Assembly (NCBI RefSeq): GCF_024199795.1
Contig: NZ_JANADK010000001.1
Span: 496,001 to 560,000, forward strand
Reading direction: 5' to 3'
DNA length: 64,000 bases
Source of the DNA: Bradyrhizobium sp. CCGB01
Lineage (GTDB): Bacteria > Pseudomonadota > Alphaproteobacteria > Rhizobiales > Xanthobacteraceae
The stretch's first letter is position 1, and the number at the start of each line of letters is the position of its first letter. Shown here one piece after another: positions 9,088 through 18,805 of this stretch. The notes under the pieces were generated by a model. The model saw only the letters and a list, made by a program, of their open reading frames with translations, ran no database searches and was not told the DNA's origin. Made by a program: the position numbers and the translations under genes.

Positions 9088-12000
9088 CTATGAACGGCCC
9101 CTTGCCGGGTCAAGGACGCTCACACCGAGATGAAGGGATGCCAGCGCCGCGTCCAGCGCGGGGGCTGAAATCTCCATATATTCAAGGGCCTCGGTCCAAA
9201 GCAGGACCGCGCGGATCGGCTTTTGGGGATAAAGCCGCGCCAGCACCGCCCGGTACAACGCAAGCTGCCGGACATAGGTGGCGGGCGCTGCGGCCGCGCT
9301 TCTGGGCGCCGCCTGGTTGGTCTTGAAATCGACGATCAGAACCTCGTCCGGACGAACGACCAGCCGGTCGATCTGCCCCGAGACCAGCGCCGGCGGCCGT
9401 CCCGGCCGGTCGAGTTTACCGACGATGGCGACCTCGGCCCGGCTGCCGGCGGCGAACACGGGCGCAAAGCGCGGCTCGGCGATCAGGGCGAGCACCTTGT
9501 CGGCCAGTGCGGTCCGGTCGGCCTCAGGCCAATCCGAGGCGTTGCGCGCCATGAAACCGAGGGCGGCCTCGCGCCGGCGCTCGGCGGCGATGTCGGGCAG
9601 GGATTGCAGCAGCCGGTGCACCAGCGTGCCGCGCTGGAGCGCCAGCGCGCGCGACTGGACCGATTCGCCGGTCCGCACGCTGCGGCCTTCCTCGGCCGCC
9701 TGGCCGGAGGGGCGCACCGGATCATCCTCGATCATTTCGCGCGGCGCCGGCATTCGCAGCCAGTCCGGCAGCGCGATCGATTGGTCCACGGACGCCGCCG
9801 GCGTGCCCAGCGCCGCGACATCCTCGGAACGGGCGAACCGGGTCACCTTGCCGAGTGGCGTCTCGATCGTCTCTTTGTCCAGACCCGAGCCGGTGAGGCC
9901 GGTGTCGACGAGGTCGTACCAGCTCAGCTTACGCACCGTCTTCATGTTGCCCGGCATGCAGCCGCCGATGATCAGGCGGTCGGCCGCACGCGTCATCGCG
10001 ACATAGAGCAGGCGGCGATACTCGTCCTCGGTCTCATCGATCATTGCCTTGCGTGCGTCGGCGACGGGCTTGGGATCGTCGGCCTTGCGCCCGGCCCAGA
10101 CCACGACCTCGCCGCCATTGCCGCGCGGTACATGGATCAGCCGCACCCGCTGCGAGTCCGCGGGCGAGGACGTCGTATCGACCATGAACACGACGGAGGC
10201 CTCGAGGCCCTTGGCGCCGTGCACGGTCATCACCCGCACCTCGTCGCGCGAGATCTCCATGTCGCGCTTCACCTCGGTGTCGGCCGAGCGCAGCCAGGCC
10301 ATGAAGCCTTGCAGCGAGGCCGGCGCCTTGCGCTCATAGTTCAGCGCCAGCTCCAGAAACTCGTCGAGCGCGTCATTGGCCTCGTGACCGAGCCGGCGCA
10401 GGATGCGCGCGCGTCCGCCGTCGCCGCCGAGCAGCCAGGCGTAGAACGCGAATGGCGTCTCCTCGCGCGCACGCATCTCGCAGGCTTCCAGGCGTCGCAG
10501 CACAGTCGCGAACTTCTCACTTCCAGCCGCATGCTCGCCGAGCGCACGGCGCAGCGATCCCTTGCGGCCATGGGCCAGCTGAAACAGATCGTCGTCATCG
10601 AGACCGAACAGCGGGCTCTTCAGCGCCACCGCGAGCGCGAGATCGTCCTGCGGCAGCAGCAGTGCGTCGGCGAGGTTCATCAGGTCGATGATGCCGATAT
10701 GCTCGGTCAGCTTGAGCCGGTCGGCGCCGGCGACGGGAACGTTGGCGTGCTTCAGCGCCTGGATCACGGCGTCGAACGCATTGCCGCGCCGGCGCACCAG
10801 GATCAGCATGTCACCATAGCGCAGGGGACGGCGTTCGCCTTCGTGCCCGGTCAGCGTGCCGCTCTCGACCAGCCGCTTGATCTCGGTCTGGATGCGACGC
10901 GCGAGCTTGACTTCAGGGCTGGTGGCGGCGACGCCGTCGAACGGCGCGCGCCAACCCTCGATCTCCTGCCTGTCGTCCGCGACGGCCAGATCCCACAGCT
11001 CGATCACGCTCGGACCTGCATCGGCGAGCGCATTGTGCAGGGGATGGCCGATCTCGACCGAATGGATGCTCTTGTAGATCTCCTGCTCGCGGAAGACGTG
11101 GTCGACGGAGTGCAGGATCGCCGCGCCCGAGCGGAACGAATAGGTGAAGGCGACCGGGTCGAATTTCAGGCCGGCCGCCGTGAACTTGCGATGCAGCTCC
11201 CGCTTGCGAGCGTCGAATTCATGGGGGTCGGCCCCCTGGAACGAGAAGATCGACTGCTTCTCGTCGCCGACCGCGAAGACGGTGCGGTTCAGCCCTTCGC
11301 GGGCTCCTTCTCCGGCCGTGAATTCCGAGATGATGTGCGCGACGATGTCCCATTGCCGCGGGCTGGTGTCCTGGGCCTCGTCGATCAGGACGTGATCGAC
11401 GCCGCGGTCGAGCTTGTAATGCACCCAGCCCGAGGCGACGCGGTTGAGCATCGCCAGGGTCTTGTCGATCAGGTCGTCATAGTCGAGCAGGCCGCGCTCC
11501 TGCTTCTCGCGGCGGTAGTTTGCCGCGGCGGCCGTCGCGATATGCAGCAGAGCCGCGGTGCGGTCGCGCATGGTCACCGCACGGCGCTTCTCGATCAGGC
11601 CACTGAGACGCTGCGCCTCGTTCTCGAACAGACGGGCGACGGATGGATTGTGCTCGCCAAATTTCTTGGTCAGCACCGCCTTGCGCGGCAGCTTTTCGTC
11701 GGTGAGGAAGACGCAGAGATAGGCATCGACCTGCGCGCCGCCGGAAAAGACTTTTGCCTCGCGGAGCCGGCTGGCCTGGTCGTTGTCGGACTTGCTGCCG
11801 TCCTCCAGCGCGAAGGCAATGTCGTCCCAGCGCGAGCGCGGCAGGAACGGGCCGTCGAGAATCTCCGTCTCGACGTCCTCGATGCGGTCGCTCGCATCGA
11901 CGCCCAGAACGGCCCCCATCTGCTCGGCCGCGGCGCCGGCGTTGCCGGCCTCGTCGGTCCAGGCCATGAAATGGTCGCGGCTGAGACAGGCCTCGCGCAC

Positions 12001-12597
12001 GACCTCCTTGAAGGTCACGTCGGCGGCGCTCGCCATCGCGGTCAGCAGCGCGCGGCCGGTGACGGTCTCCGGATCGCGCGCGGCCTCCAGCAGCACCTTC
12101 AGATTGGCGCGCTCCATCATGTCGGTCTGGTCGCGCTCGTCGATCACGGCAAAGCGCGCCGGCACGTTGGCTTCGAACGGAAATTGCTGGAGCAGGCGCG
12201 TGCACAGCGCGTGGATGGTCTGCACCTTCAGCCCGCCCGGCGTCTCCAGCGCGCACGCGAACAGCTTTCGCGCCTCGCGCCGCAGCTTTGCACTGGGGTG
12301 CGGGATGCCGACGGCGCGGATCGCTGCGTCGAGTCCGGTATCATCAAGCGTCACCCAATGGCCGAGCGTGGTGAACACGCGCTCGGCCATGTTGGCGGCA
12401 GCGGCCTTGGTGAAGGTGATGCAGAGGATCTTTTCCGGCGGCACGCCCGACAGCAGCAGGCGGATCACCCGCTGTACCAGCACATGCGTCTTGCCCGAGC
12501 CGGCGTTGGCCGACACGAAGGCCGACGCGGTCGGGTCCGATGCGCGCGCCTGCCTTGCGCGCACTTCATCCGGGATGGGGCGCGGCAGCTTCACCAT
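9088..12597 (-). CDS. addA: Double-strand break repair helicase AddA
   Basis: Helicase-nuclease subunit of AddAB, the alphaproteobacterial counterpart of RecBCD, which resects double-strand breaks for RecA. The 1169 residues contain UvrD-type motifs in order: Walker A ANAGSGKTHVLVQR near residue 30, LLDYDDLI, Walker B with DEAQDTSPRQW, GDEKQSIFSFQGADP, VMTVHGAKGLEA, and MTRAADRLIIGG. The C-terminal RecB-family nuclease motif is VDFKTNQAA, with the active Asp and Lys present. I set the start at 12597, since the ATG there overlaps the addB stop, rather than at the earlier in-frame start 33 bp upstream that lies inside addB. Confidence 0.95.
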   Translation of the reverse strand: MVKLPRPIPDEVRARQARASDPTASAFVSANAGSGKTHVLVQRVIRLLLSGVPPEKILCITFTKAAAANMAERVFTTLGHWVTLDDTGLDAAIRAVGIPHPSAKLRREARKLFACALETPGGLKVQTIHALCTRLLQQFPFEANVPARFAVIDERDQTDMMERANLKVLLEAARDPETVTGRALLTAMASAADVTFKEVVREACLSRDHFMAWTDEAGNAGAAAEQMGAVLGVDASDRIEDVETEILDGPFLPRSRWDDIAFALEDGSKSDNDQASRLREAKVFSGGAQVDAYLCVFLTDEKLPRKAVLTKKFGEHNPSVARLFENEAQRLSGLIEKRRAVTMRDRTAALLHIATAAAANYRREKQERGLLDYDDLIDKTLAMLNRVASGWVHYKLDRGVDHVLIDEAQDTSPRQWDIVAHIISEFTAGEGAREGLNRTVFAVGDEKQSIFSFQGADPHEFDARKRELHRKFTAAGLKFDPVAFTYSFRSGAAILHSVDHVFREQEIYKSIHSVEIGHPLHNALADAGPSVIELWDLAVADDRQEIEGWRAPFDGVAATSPEVKLARRIQTEIKRLVESGTLTGHEGERRPLRYGDMLILVRRRGNAFDAVIQALKHANVPVAGADRLKLTEHIGIIDLMNLADALLLPQDDLALAVALKSPLFGLDDDDLFQLAHGRKGSLRRALGEHAAGSEKFATVLRRLEACEMRAREETPFAFYAWLLGGDGGRARILRRLGHEANDALDEFLELALNYERKAPASLQGFMAWLRSADTEVKRDMEISRDEVRVMTVHGAKGLEASVVFMVDTTSSPADSQRVRLIHVPRGNGGEVVVWAGRKADDPKPVADARKAMIDETEDEYRRLLYVAMTRAADRLIIGGCMPGNMKTVRKLSWYDLVDTGLTGSGLDKETIETPLGKVTRFARSEDVAALGTPAASVDQSIALPDWLRMPAPREMIEDDPVRPSGQAAEEGRSVRTGESVQSRALALQRGTLVHRLLQSLPDIAAERRREAALGFMARNASDWPEADRTALADKVLALIAEPRFAPVFAAGSRAEVAIVGKLDRPGRPPALVSGQIDRLVVRPDEVLIVDFKTNQAAPRSAAAAPATYVRQLALYRAVLARLYPQKPIRAVLLWTEALEYMEISAPALDAALASLHLGVSVLDPARGRS

Positions 12598-15500
12598 TCC
12601 TCGATCCCCAGGCCGCCCGCGGCAGACCATTCCTTGATCCGGGCGAGGTCGTCATAGGTGCCGTAGCGGTTGGTCCACATCGGCAGGTTCAGCGAGGTGT
12701 ACGCCTGATTCTCGTCGTCGAAGGCGCGGATCAGGGCCTCGAGCTTGGCCCGTGCTTCGGCGGCGGCCGTGTCCGGCGGCTGTGGCTCGTCGCCCTGCTT
12801 GAACTTCAGTTCGAGGATGCGCTCCTCGCCCGGCGGATTGTTGCCGCTGAGGCGCACATAGACGAGCTGGCTGACGGACGCGCCGGCGTCGATATCGGGG
12901 AAGCCGCCCTCGCGCAGGATCGCCGCTTCCAGCGTGAGCTGCGGCGACAGGCCCATGCGGACCTGCTTGCCGGTCGGCGGCTGGCCGGTCTTGTAGTCGA
13001 GAATGGCGTAGCCGCCGCCCTGGCGCCGCTCGATGCGGTCGGCGCGGGCGGAGAGCTTAAAGCTGCGCTCAGGGTCGAGCATGATCGAAATCTCACCGCG
13101 GGTCTCCGCGGCGATCGACTCGATCGCATCGCGCCGCACCGTCTCCCATTCGCCGAACCAGCGCGCGATGCGCTGGAAGCGCGGCCACCACAGCGCGCGC
13201 GCTTCGGGCCGCTCCATCAGCGGCGCAAAATACTTTTCACCGATCGCGCGCAGCACGCGGGCGGGATCGTCGGGCAGACGCGAAGCATAGGTCTCCGTGA
13301 ACTCGCCGAGTGCATCGTGGATCGCCGAGCCGCGGTCGGCGGCGGACAGCGGCATGTCGACGGGATCGAGCGCGGCGAGCTTCAGGATGCGTTTGGCGTA
13401 GATTGTGTAGGGATCGCGCAGCCAGTCTTCGATCTCGGTGACCGACATTGTCAGTGGTCGCGTCGCGCGCGGCGGCCGCGGCTCGGGCTGCTTGATTGGC
13501 TTGACCTCGGCGGGCTGGTCGAGCGCGCCCGCGAACTGCACGTATTTTTCGCCGGCGCGGATGGCCGCCTTCCAGAGATCGGCGCCCGCAACCGCCTCCA
13601 GCCGGTGCAGGAAGCGCGAGGCCACCGCCGGCGCGCCGCCGGCCTTGGCGGAATGGGTGAGGATGACTTCGCCGCCGCCGAGCAGCTGCGCGAAGTCGTG
13701 CGCGGAGAGGCCGATACGGCGCTCCGGAAGATCGAGGCCGAGCTCGTGCCGCATCGGCCGGCTGAGCCAGGGATCGATGCGCGGCGCCGGCGGCCAGACG
13801 CCTTCGATCAGCCCGCCGACGATGATTCGGTCGGCCTGCATCAGACGCGATTCCAGCGGACCATAGATCTGCAGCCGCGCGCCGGGCTTGTCCCGCCGCC
13901 GCACCGCGCGGTCGCCGAATGCGGTCTGGAAGACGTCCGGGTAGTCCGGCAGCGGCACCATCAATCCGCTGGTGGTGCCACCGCGCAGCAGGTCGTCGAA
14001 CGCGGCAGCGAGTGCGAGGCCCTCGCGGTCCTCGAAGGCGAGCGGGATGCCCTGCTCGTCACGCGACAGCTCGATCATGATCTCGCGATGCCGATGCGCA
14101 AGCTCGGCGAAGTCGAATGGCCTTGACGATGCGAGGCTCTCGATCGGTGCCAACGCCTTCTGCAAGACGTCGACCAGCGCCTGGATGCGGTCGAGGTCCT
14201 CGGCCTTGAGACGCGCGCGCGGCTCGGCCTTGTGGAGCGCGGAGACCTCGCTGCGCCACAGCTTTGTCAGCTCCTCACGGAAACGATTGAATTCGCGCAG
14301 CAGGCCGCCCGTGCCCGCAGGCGGACGCGTGCCACGCAAGACCGCAAGCTCCAGCCCCTCGATCGCAGCCTTCCATGCGCCGGGCGGCCGGCCGAGCCGG
14401 CACAACGGATGTTTCAGCATGGCGAGCAGCGTCGGCGGTTCCAATCCCTTGGTCGCAGCTTCCGCGGCGAGCCGCGCGAAAACACCGGCGGATGTCTCCA
14501 TCAACACGTCGCCGCCGGAATCGTCGAAGGCGAGATCCCATCGCGTCAGCGCGGCCATCACCCGTCGCGCCAGTGCGCGATCCGGCGTCACCAGCGCTGC
14601 CGATTTGTCGAGATGCCGTGCCTCGCGCATCGCAATGGCAATCGCGAGCGCTTCCATTTCAGGGTTGGGCGCTTCGACGACAGCAAGGTTCCTCATGCCG
14701 CCGGCGATCTTCGCGGCGACGTCAGGCTGCTTCAGCCGGTCGTGCCAGACTTCCGTCTTGGCCGATGGCCGCATCGATTCGGATGCAAGCAGGTCGCGGC
14801 CGCCGTCCGCCGGCGGCTGGAGGATCTCGACGTCGCTACGCTTGATGCCGAAACGGTCCAGCAGCGAATGCATGGCATATTGCGGATGGTTCGAGGCCGG
14901 ATGCTCCGCGAACTTGCCGAGCGAATCGCGCACGCCGCCGATGGTGCGCCAGGCGTCGTCGTCGAGATCGGTGTCGAGCCCCGGCAGCACCACGGCGCCG
15001 TGTGGCAGCGATGCGACCGCATGCAGAAACTTTGCGGTGGCCGGCATCGAGCCGGTCGAGCCGGCCGCGATCACGGGGCCATGGGGATGCGCGGTCAGCC
15101 GTTTTGCTTCCGCGGCGATCAGGAGATCGCGCCGCGCCGCGGGCTCGATGCGGTTGATCTCCGCGAGATGACCGGGCCAGGCAATGCGCGCGATGCGCAA
15201 AAATTCCAGCGAGTGCTGCCAGTAGCGATCGAGGTTATCAGGCACGAGGCCGTCGAGCGCGCTCCAGTCGACGCCGCGCGTGACCATGTCGTCGATCAGG
15301 CGTGCGAGGTCGCCCGCCAGCGCCAGCGTCGAGGCGGGACCGCCGACCACCAGCGGCGACAGCACCGGGCCCTTGGCCCAGGCGGCGACGAGCTGCGCCA
15401 GCGTCAGCCGGCGTTCGAGCTCGCCGAGCCGCGGCGGAATGTCGAGCGGCGTTGTGCCGGAGAACTGCTCGCCTTCGTCGGCGAAAGCGAGCTCGTCCTC

Positions 15501-15737
15501 GTCGATGTCGCCGAGCGCGACGATGCGCGGCAGCACGACCGCGTCCGCCTTCATCTCGTCGAGAAAGATCTCGCGCACGACGCGCATGGCGCGGCGGGTT
15601 GGCAGGTACAGCGTCGCGTCGGCAAGGCGCGCCGGTTCCTTGCGCGCCTCGAATCCCTCGACCAGCCGGCCGTCCAGCAGGGCCGAGACGATCGTGCGCA
15701 GGAACGGAACTGAGAGGGGAACGCTGAAAACGCGCAT
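12591..15737 (-). CDS. addB: Double-strand break repair protein AddB
   Basis: Second subunit of the AddAB helicase-nuclease, 1048 residues. The N-terminal half is the inactivated helicase-like part that scans DNA for Chi-like sites in this family; I see no intact Walker A, which is usual for alphaproteobacterial AddB. The C-terminal third carries the RecB-type nuclease, with the motif YAILDYKTGQPP containing the catalytic Asp and Lys. The gene ends by overlapping addA by 7 bp, so the two are co-translated. The ATG at 15737 gives MRVFSVPLSVPFLRTIV, a normal family start. Confidence 0.93.
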   Translation of the reverse strand: MRVFSVPLSVPFLRTIVSALLDGRLVEGFEARKEPARLADATLYLPTRRAMRVVREIFLDEMKADAVVLPRIVALGDIDEDELAFADEGEQFSGTTPLDIPPRLGELERRLTLAQLVAAWAKGPVLSPLVVGGPASTLALAGDLARLIDDMVTRGVDWSALDGLVPDNLDRYWQHSLEFLRIARIAWPGHLAEINRIEPAARRDLLIAAEAKRLTAHPHGPVIAAGSTGSMPATAKFLHAVASLPHGAVVLPGLDTDLDDDAWRTIGGVRDSLGKFAEHPASNHPQYAMHSLLDRFGIKRSDVEILQPPADGGRDLLASESMRPSAKTEVWHDRLKQPDVAAKIAGGMRNLAVVEAPNPEMEALAIAIAMREARHLDKSAALVTPDRALARRVMAALTRWDLAFDDSGGDVLMETSAGVFARLAAEAATKGLEPPTLLAMLKHPLCRLGRPPGAWKAAIEGLELAVLRGTRPPAGTGGLLREFNRFREELTKLWRSEVSALHKAEPRARLKAEDLDRIQALVDVLQKALAPIESLASSRPFDFAELAHRHREIMIELSRDEQGIPLAFEDREGLALAAAFDDLLRGGTTSGLMVPLPDYPDVFQTAFGDRAVRRRDKPGARLQIYGPLESRLMQADRIIVGGLIEGVWPPAPRIDPWLSRPMRHELGLDLPERRIGLSAHDFAQLLGGGEVILTHSAKAGGAPAVASRFLHRLEAVAGADLWKAAIRAGEKYVQFAGALDQPAEVKPIKQPEPRPPRATRPLTMSVTEIEDWLRDPYTIYAKRILKLAALDPVDMPLSAADRGSAIHDALGEFTETYASRLPDDPARVLRAIGEKYFAPLMERPEARALWWPRFQRIARWFGEWETVRRDAIESIAAETRGEISIMLDPERSFKLSARADRIERRQGGGYAILDYKTGQPPTGKQVRMGLSPQLTLEAAILREGGFPDIDAGASVSQLVYVRLSGNNPPGEERILELKFKQGDEPQPPDTAAAEARAKLEALIRAFDDENQAYTSLNLPMWTNRYGTYDDLARIKEWSAAGGLGIEEW

Positions 15738-15835
15738 GGGCTGCCTGATTCGGGAATCACGGCAATATAGGGAGGCGGACGCGAATGGTCATGGGGAGGG
15801 GCGAAGTCGTCCCCGTTGTTTGCGGGGCGAAAACA

Positions 15836-15945
15836 GGTGCCGTAGGGTGGGCAAAGGCGCGAGAGCGCCGTGCCCACGACGTCTCTCAGTGAGTTCTTCA
15901 GCTTGATTTGGTGGGCACGCTTCGCTTTGCCCACCCTACGGCACC
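15836..15945. repeat. Long palindromic intergenic repeat
   Basis: GGTGCCGTAGGGTGGGCAAA (from 15836) is mirrored by TTTGCCCACCCTACGGCACC (ending 15945), with an inner GTGCCCAC / GTGGGCAC pair. From general knowledge this GTAGGGTGGGCAAAG element is a common Bradyrhizobium intergenic repeat. It fills most of the murU-addB gap. Confidence 0.8.
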
Positions 15946-15960
15946 GTCTTCGAGGCTAGC

Positions 15961-16683
15961 TTACGCCACGCTCTCCAGAAACGCCTCTTCCGCGGCGTGC
16001 ACCGCGTCGGGCGTGCCGACATGCATCCAGACGCCGTCGAGGCGGAGGCCGAACAGCCGCTCCTGCTCGTTGGCGCGGTCGAACATTTTCGTCAGCGAGA
16101 ACTCACCCTGCGGTGCGTCGGCAAAGATCGAGGGCGACAGGATCGCGGCGCCGGCATAGACGAACGGGACGACCTCTTTTTCCTTGCGCTTGCGCAGGGC
16201 GCCGTCGGGCAGCATGCCGTAATCGCCGCGGCCGCTATAGCCGATGCTGGTCGCCGTCGGCGCCATCAGCAGCAGGATGTCCATTCGCGCGGGGTCGAAG
16301 TTTTCGGCAAGCCGCGCCAGGTTCGAGCGTACCCCGTCGATCCACAGCGTGTCGGAATTGACATGGAAGAACGGCGCATCGCCGAGCAGCGGCAGCGCCT
16401 TGACCACGCCGCCACCGGTGCCGAGCACCTGGTCGCGCTCGTCCGAGATGGTCACGCGCGGATGCTGGCGGGATGCGGTGTGATTGATGATCTGGTCCGG
16501 CAGATAGTGCACATTGACGATCGCCTCGGTCACGCCGGCGTCGCCGAGCTTGTCGAGCACATGGTCCAGCAGCGGCTGGCCAGCCACCGGCACCAGCGGC
16601 TTCGGCATCTTCTCCGTCAACGGACGCATGCGCAGGCCGAACCCTGCGGCGAGCACCATGGCTTTGGTCGGATTGACGGACAT
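15961..16683 (-). CDS. murU: Nucleotidyltransferase, N-acetylmuramate-1-phosphate uridylyltransferase type
   Basis: A 240-residue sugar-phosphate nucleotidyltransferase. The N-terminus has the signature AMVLAAGFGLRMRPLTEKMPKPL, in which the glycine/arginine loop binds NTP and the PKPL lysine contacts the sugar phosphate. A metal-site motif HVNSDTLWIDG follows near residue 110. In Pseudomonas putida MurU makes UDP-MurNAc from MurNAc-1-phosphate in a peptidoglycan-recycling route together with the kinase AmgK. Here a TsaE-AmgK fusion lies just upstream on the same strand, separated only by a small PilZ gene, which is the main reason for choosing MurU over a general hexose-1-phosphate transferase. 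Confidence 0.8.
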   Translation of the reverse strand: MSVNPTKAMVLAAGFGLRMRPLTEKMPKPLVPVAGQPLLDHVLDKLGDAGVTEAIVNVHYLPDQIINHTASRQHPRVTISDERDQVLGTGGGVVKALPLLGDAPFFHVNSDTLWIDGVRSNLARLAENFDPARMDILLLMAPTATSIGYSGRGDYGMLPDGALRKRKEKEVVPFVYAGAAILSPSIFADAPQGEFSLTKMFDRANEQERLFGLRLDGVWMHVGTPDAVHAAEEAFLESVA

Positions 16684-16830
16684 CGTTCGCTTTCTCAGGC
16701 TCGTCTTTCTCGGAAGCTTGACTCAGAAGAAGTTCGCGTTGCAGCAAGCCTAGCACGGACCGCAATCAGCCGCACCGCGTCTTAACCGCCTTAATGACCT
16801 GCCGTGACGGTTGTACGACGGGTGTTGCCG

Positions 16831-17148
16831 TCACGCCCCGACGGATGTGGGACGCGCCTTTTTCTTCTTGTCGCCGAGCTTGAGGAAATTGACGCCGATC
16901 TGGTCACCATTGACCCAGGCCAGTTCGCAGCGCCGGTAAGCAAGTCCCGTCGACGACAGCAGGAGAAAAAATTCCTTCAGATGCAGGCCTTCGACCGAGC
17001 CGTCGATGGTCAGCTTGGCACCGCTTTCGGAAACGTCCTCCATGGTGCAGTCGCGCCGCCAGGTGCCGTCGATTCCCATCATCTGGGCCGGAATCCCGCG
17101 CTCGAAAACAACCCGGTTGTTGCCGCGCTGGTCCGTCTTCACCGCCAT
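16831..17148 (-). CDS. PilZ-domain protein (cyclic-di-GMP receptor type)
   Basis: A 105-residue protein consisting almost only of a PilZ domain. The c-di-GMP-binding motifs are both recognisable: RGNNR (RxxxR) near residue 9 and DVSESGAKL (D/NxSxxG) about 25 residues later, so ligand binding is plausible. I chose the start at 17148 because GGAGCAGGG precedes it; another ATG 45 bp upstream (17193) has no clear ribosome binding site. It sits between murU and tsaE-amgK on the same strand. The output function cannot be told from a lone PilZ domain. Confidence 0.8.
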   Translation of the reverse strand: MAVKTDQRGNNRVVFERGIPAQMMGIDGTWRRDCTMEDVSESGAKLTIDGSVEGLHLKEFFLLLSSTGLAYRRCELAWVNGDQIGVNFLKLGDKKKKARPTSVGA

Positions 17149-17236
17149 CTGCCCTGCTCCAGCCCCGTCATTGTCCGGCTGCCTGCGGGCCATGATACCA
17201 ATGCGATGGCTAACAGCCGGTAAATCGGGCCGCGAA

Positions 17237-18805
17237 TCAGGCTTGCAGAGGCGCTTGGGACGTTTCTTGGGGCGTTTCCTGGGGGGCCGCTTGGGGCGGC
17301 GGGACGTTGGCGAGATACCAGTCGCGCAAGGCGCCGAGCGCCGGATGCGCCAGCGAGCGCTGGAGGTAGGTCCAGATCCGTGGCTGGTGACGCAGATAAT
17401 GCGGCTTACCGTCGCGGCGGTTGAGGCGGGCGAAGGTGCCAAGCAGGCGCGTGTTCCGCTGCGCCGACATGATCGCATAGAGCTCGGCGAAGCCAGCCGG
17501 ATCGAAGCTCGCATCGTCCGCGCGGCGCGCCTTGATGTAGCGCGACAGCAGCGTCAGCTCGAGGTTTTCGGGTACGTCGATGCGGGCATCCTGGAGCAGC
17601 GAGACGACGTCGTAGGATCGCGGTCCGAGCACGGTGTCCTGGAAGTCGATCACGCCGACGCGCGCGATGCCGGCGCGGTCAGCGAGCCAGATCAGATTGG
17701 GCGAGTGGTAGTCGCGGATGATCCAGCTCTTCGGCGCGGCCAGCGGCTTCTTCAGCAGCTCGCGCCACATCGCGAAAAACTCTGCGCGCTTCTCCTCGCT
17801 CAGCGGCGCATTGCGGTCGGGCAGATACCATTCCGGCATCAGCCCGATCTCGATCAGCAGCGCCTCGGTGTCGAAGACCGGAATGGCGTAAGTCTGGTCC
17901 GCCAGCGGCAACGTCTCCGGCAGCGTCTTGCCATGCAGCGCGGCCAGTGCGTCGGTCGCGGCCTCGTAGCGCTCGGCGATCGGGCGCGGCGGATCGCCTT
18001 CGATCACGCCTTCGCTGCCAAAATCTTCGGTGATCAGGAAGCCGTGGTCGAGATCGGAGTGATGGATCGCGGGCGCGGAGATGCCTTGCGCGCGCAGGCC
18101 TTCGTCGATGGCGACGAACGGCTTTACGTTCTCGGCCAGATGCACGGCGGCGCTGTAGGATTTTCCGCCGTACATCGCCGCGCCGTCGGGCCGCTGCGGA
18201 AAGTTCATGAGGATGACGATCTCGTCGTCGCGCAGCAGTCGCGCGTAGGAGCGGGTCGAGGCATCGCCGGCCATGCGCTTGCGCGTTGCATCCATGTAGC
18301 CGGATGTATCGAGGAAGTCGCGCAGCGCCTTCAGCCGCGCAACAATGGCGGCGGCCTTGCCATGACCGGTGATGTCGGCGGCGCGTGCATTCGAGCCCAG
18401 CGCCGGCCGATGCGTCAGCGCGATGTCGATGCGGTCTTGCGGCATCGCCGACGGCGCGCGCTCCGGCCATTCGATCAGGACGAGCGTCGCATCGGGGAGC
18501 GGCGACAGGCCGATCTCCTCGAGCTCGCTCTCGTTCTCGACCCGGTAGAGATCGGCATGCACCACCGGAAACGGCGGCAGCTCGTAGCCCTGCACCAGGG
18601 TGAAGGTCGGGCTCGGGACTTCCAGCGCCTCGTCGCCCGCGAGATAGCGGATCATGGCGCGGGCGGCCGCGGTCTTGCCGGCACCGAGATCCCCGGTGAG
18701 GGTGATAACGTCGCCGGGGCCGGCCAGCAGGGCGAGATCGGCCATCAATTGCGCGGTCGCCGTCTCGTTGACAAGCGCGACGGAGAATGTGGTTGGTTCA
18801 GTCAT
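17237..18805 (-). CDS. TsaE-AmgK fusion: tRNA t6A ATPase plus amino-sugar kinase
   Basis: A 522-residue two-domain protein. Residues 1 to about 155 are TsaE, the ATPase of the t6A37 tRNA modification complex, with Walker A GDLGAGKT at 38-45 and the motif HADLYRVE near 83. Residues from about 170 are an aminoglycoside-phosphotransferase-fold kinase with the catalytic stretch IRDYHSPNLIWL (Asp365, His367, Asn370) and the metal aspartate in VIDFQD (Asp388). This half matches AmgK, the anomeric MurNAc/GlcNAc kinase that feeds MurU, encoded two genes downstream. The fused form is common in Alphaproteobacteria. The ATG overlaps the divL stop (ATGA at 18802-18805). Confidence 0.88.
   Translation of the reverse strand: MTEPTTFSVALVNETATAQLMADLALLAGPGDVITLTGDLGAGKTAAARAMIRYLAGDEALEVPSPTFTLVQGYELPPFPVVHADLYRVENESELEEIGLSPLPDATLVLIEWPERAPSAMPQDRIDIALTHRPALGSNARAADITGHGKAAAIVARLKALRDFLDTSGYMDATRKRMAGDASTRSYARLLRDDEIVILMNFPQRPDGAAMYGGKSYSAAVHLAENVKPFVAIDEGLRAQGISAPAIHHSDLDHGFLITEDFGSEGVIEGDPPRPIAERYEAATDALAALHGKTLPETLPLADQTYAIPVFDTEALLIEIGLMPEWYLPDRNAPLSEEKRAEFFAMWRELLKKPLAAPKSWIIRDYHSPNLIWLADRAGIARVGVIDFQDTVLGPRSYDVVSLLQDARIDVPENLELTLLSRYIKARRADDASFDPAGFAELYAIMSAQRNTRLLGTFARLNRRDGKPHYLRHQPRIWTYLQRSLAHPALGALRDWYLANVPPPQAAPQETPQETSQAPLQA

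Noticed and set aside
9223..12657. A very long + strand open frame (1144 codons) opposite addA
   Set aside because: It is the antisense shadow of a GC-rich gene. The - strand has the full set of UvrD and RecB motifs, while the + frame is Arg/Gln/His-rich with no family motif.
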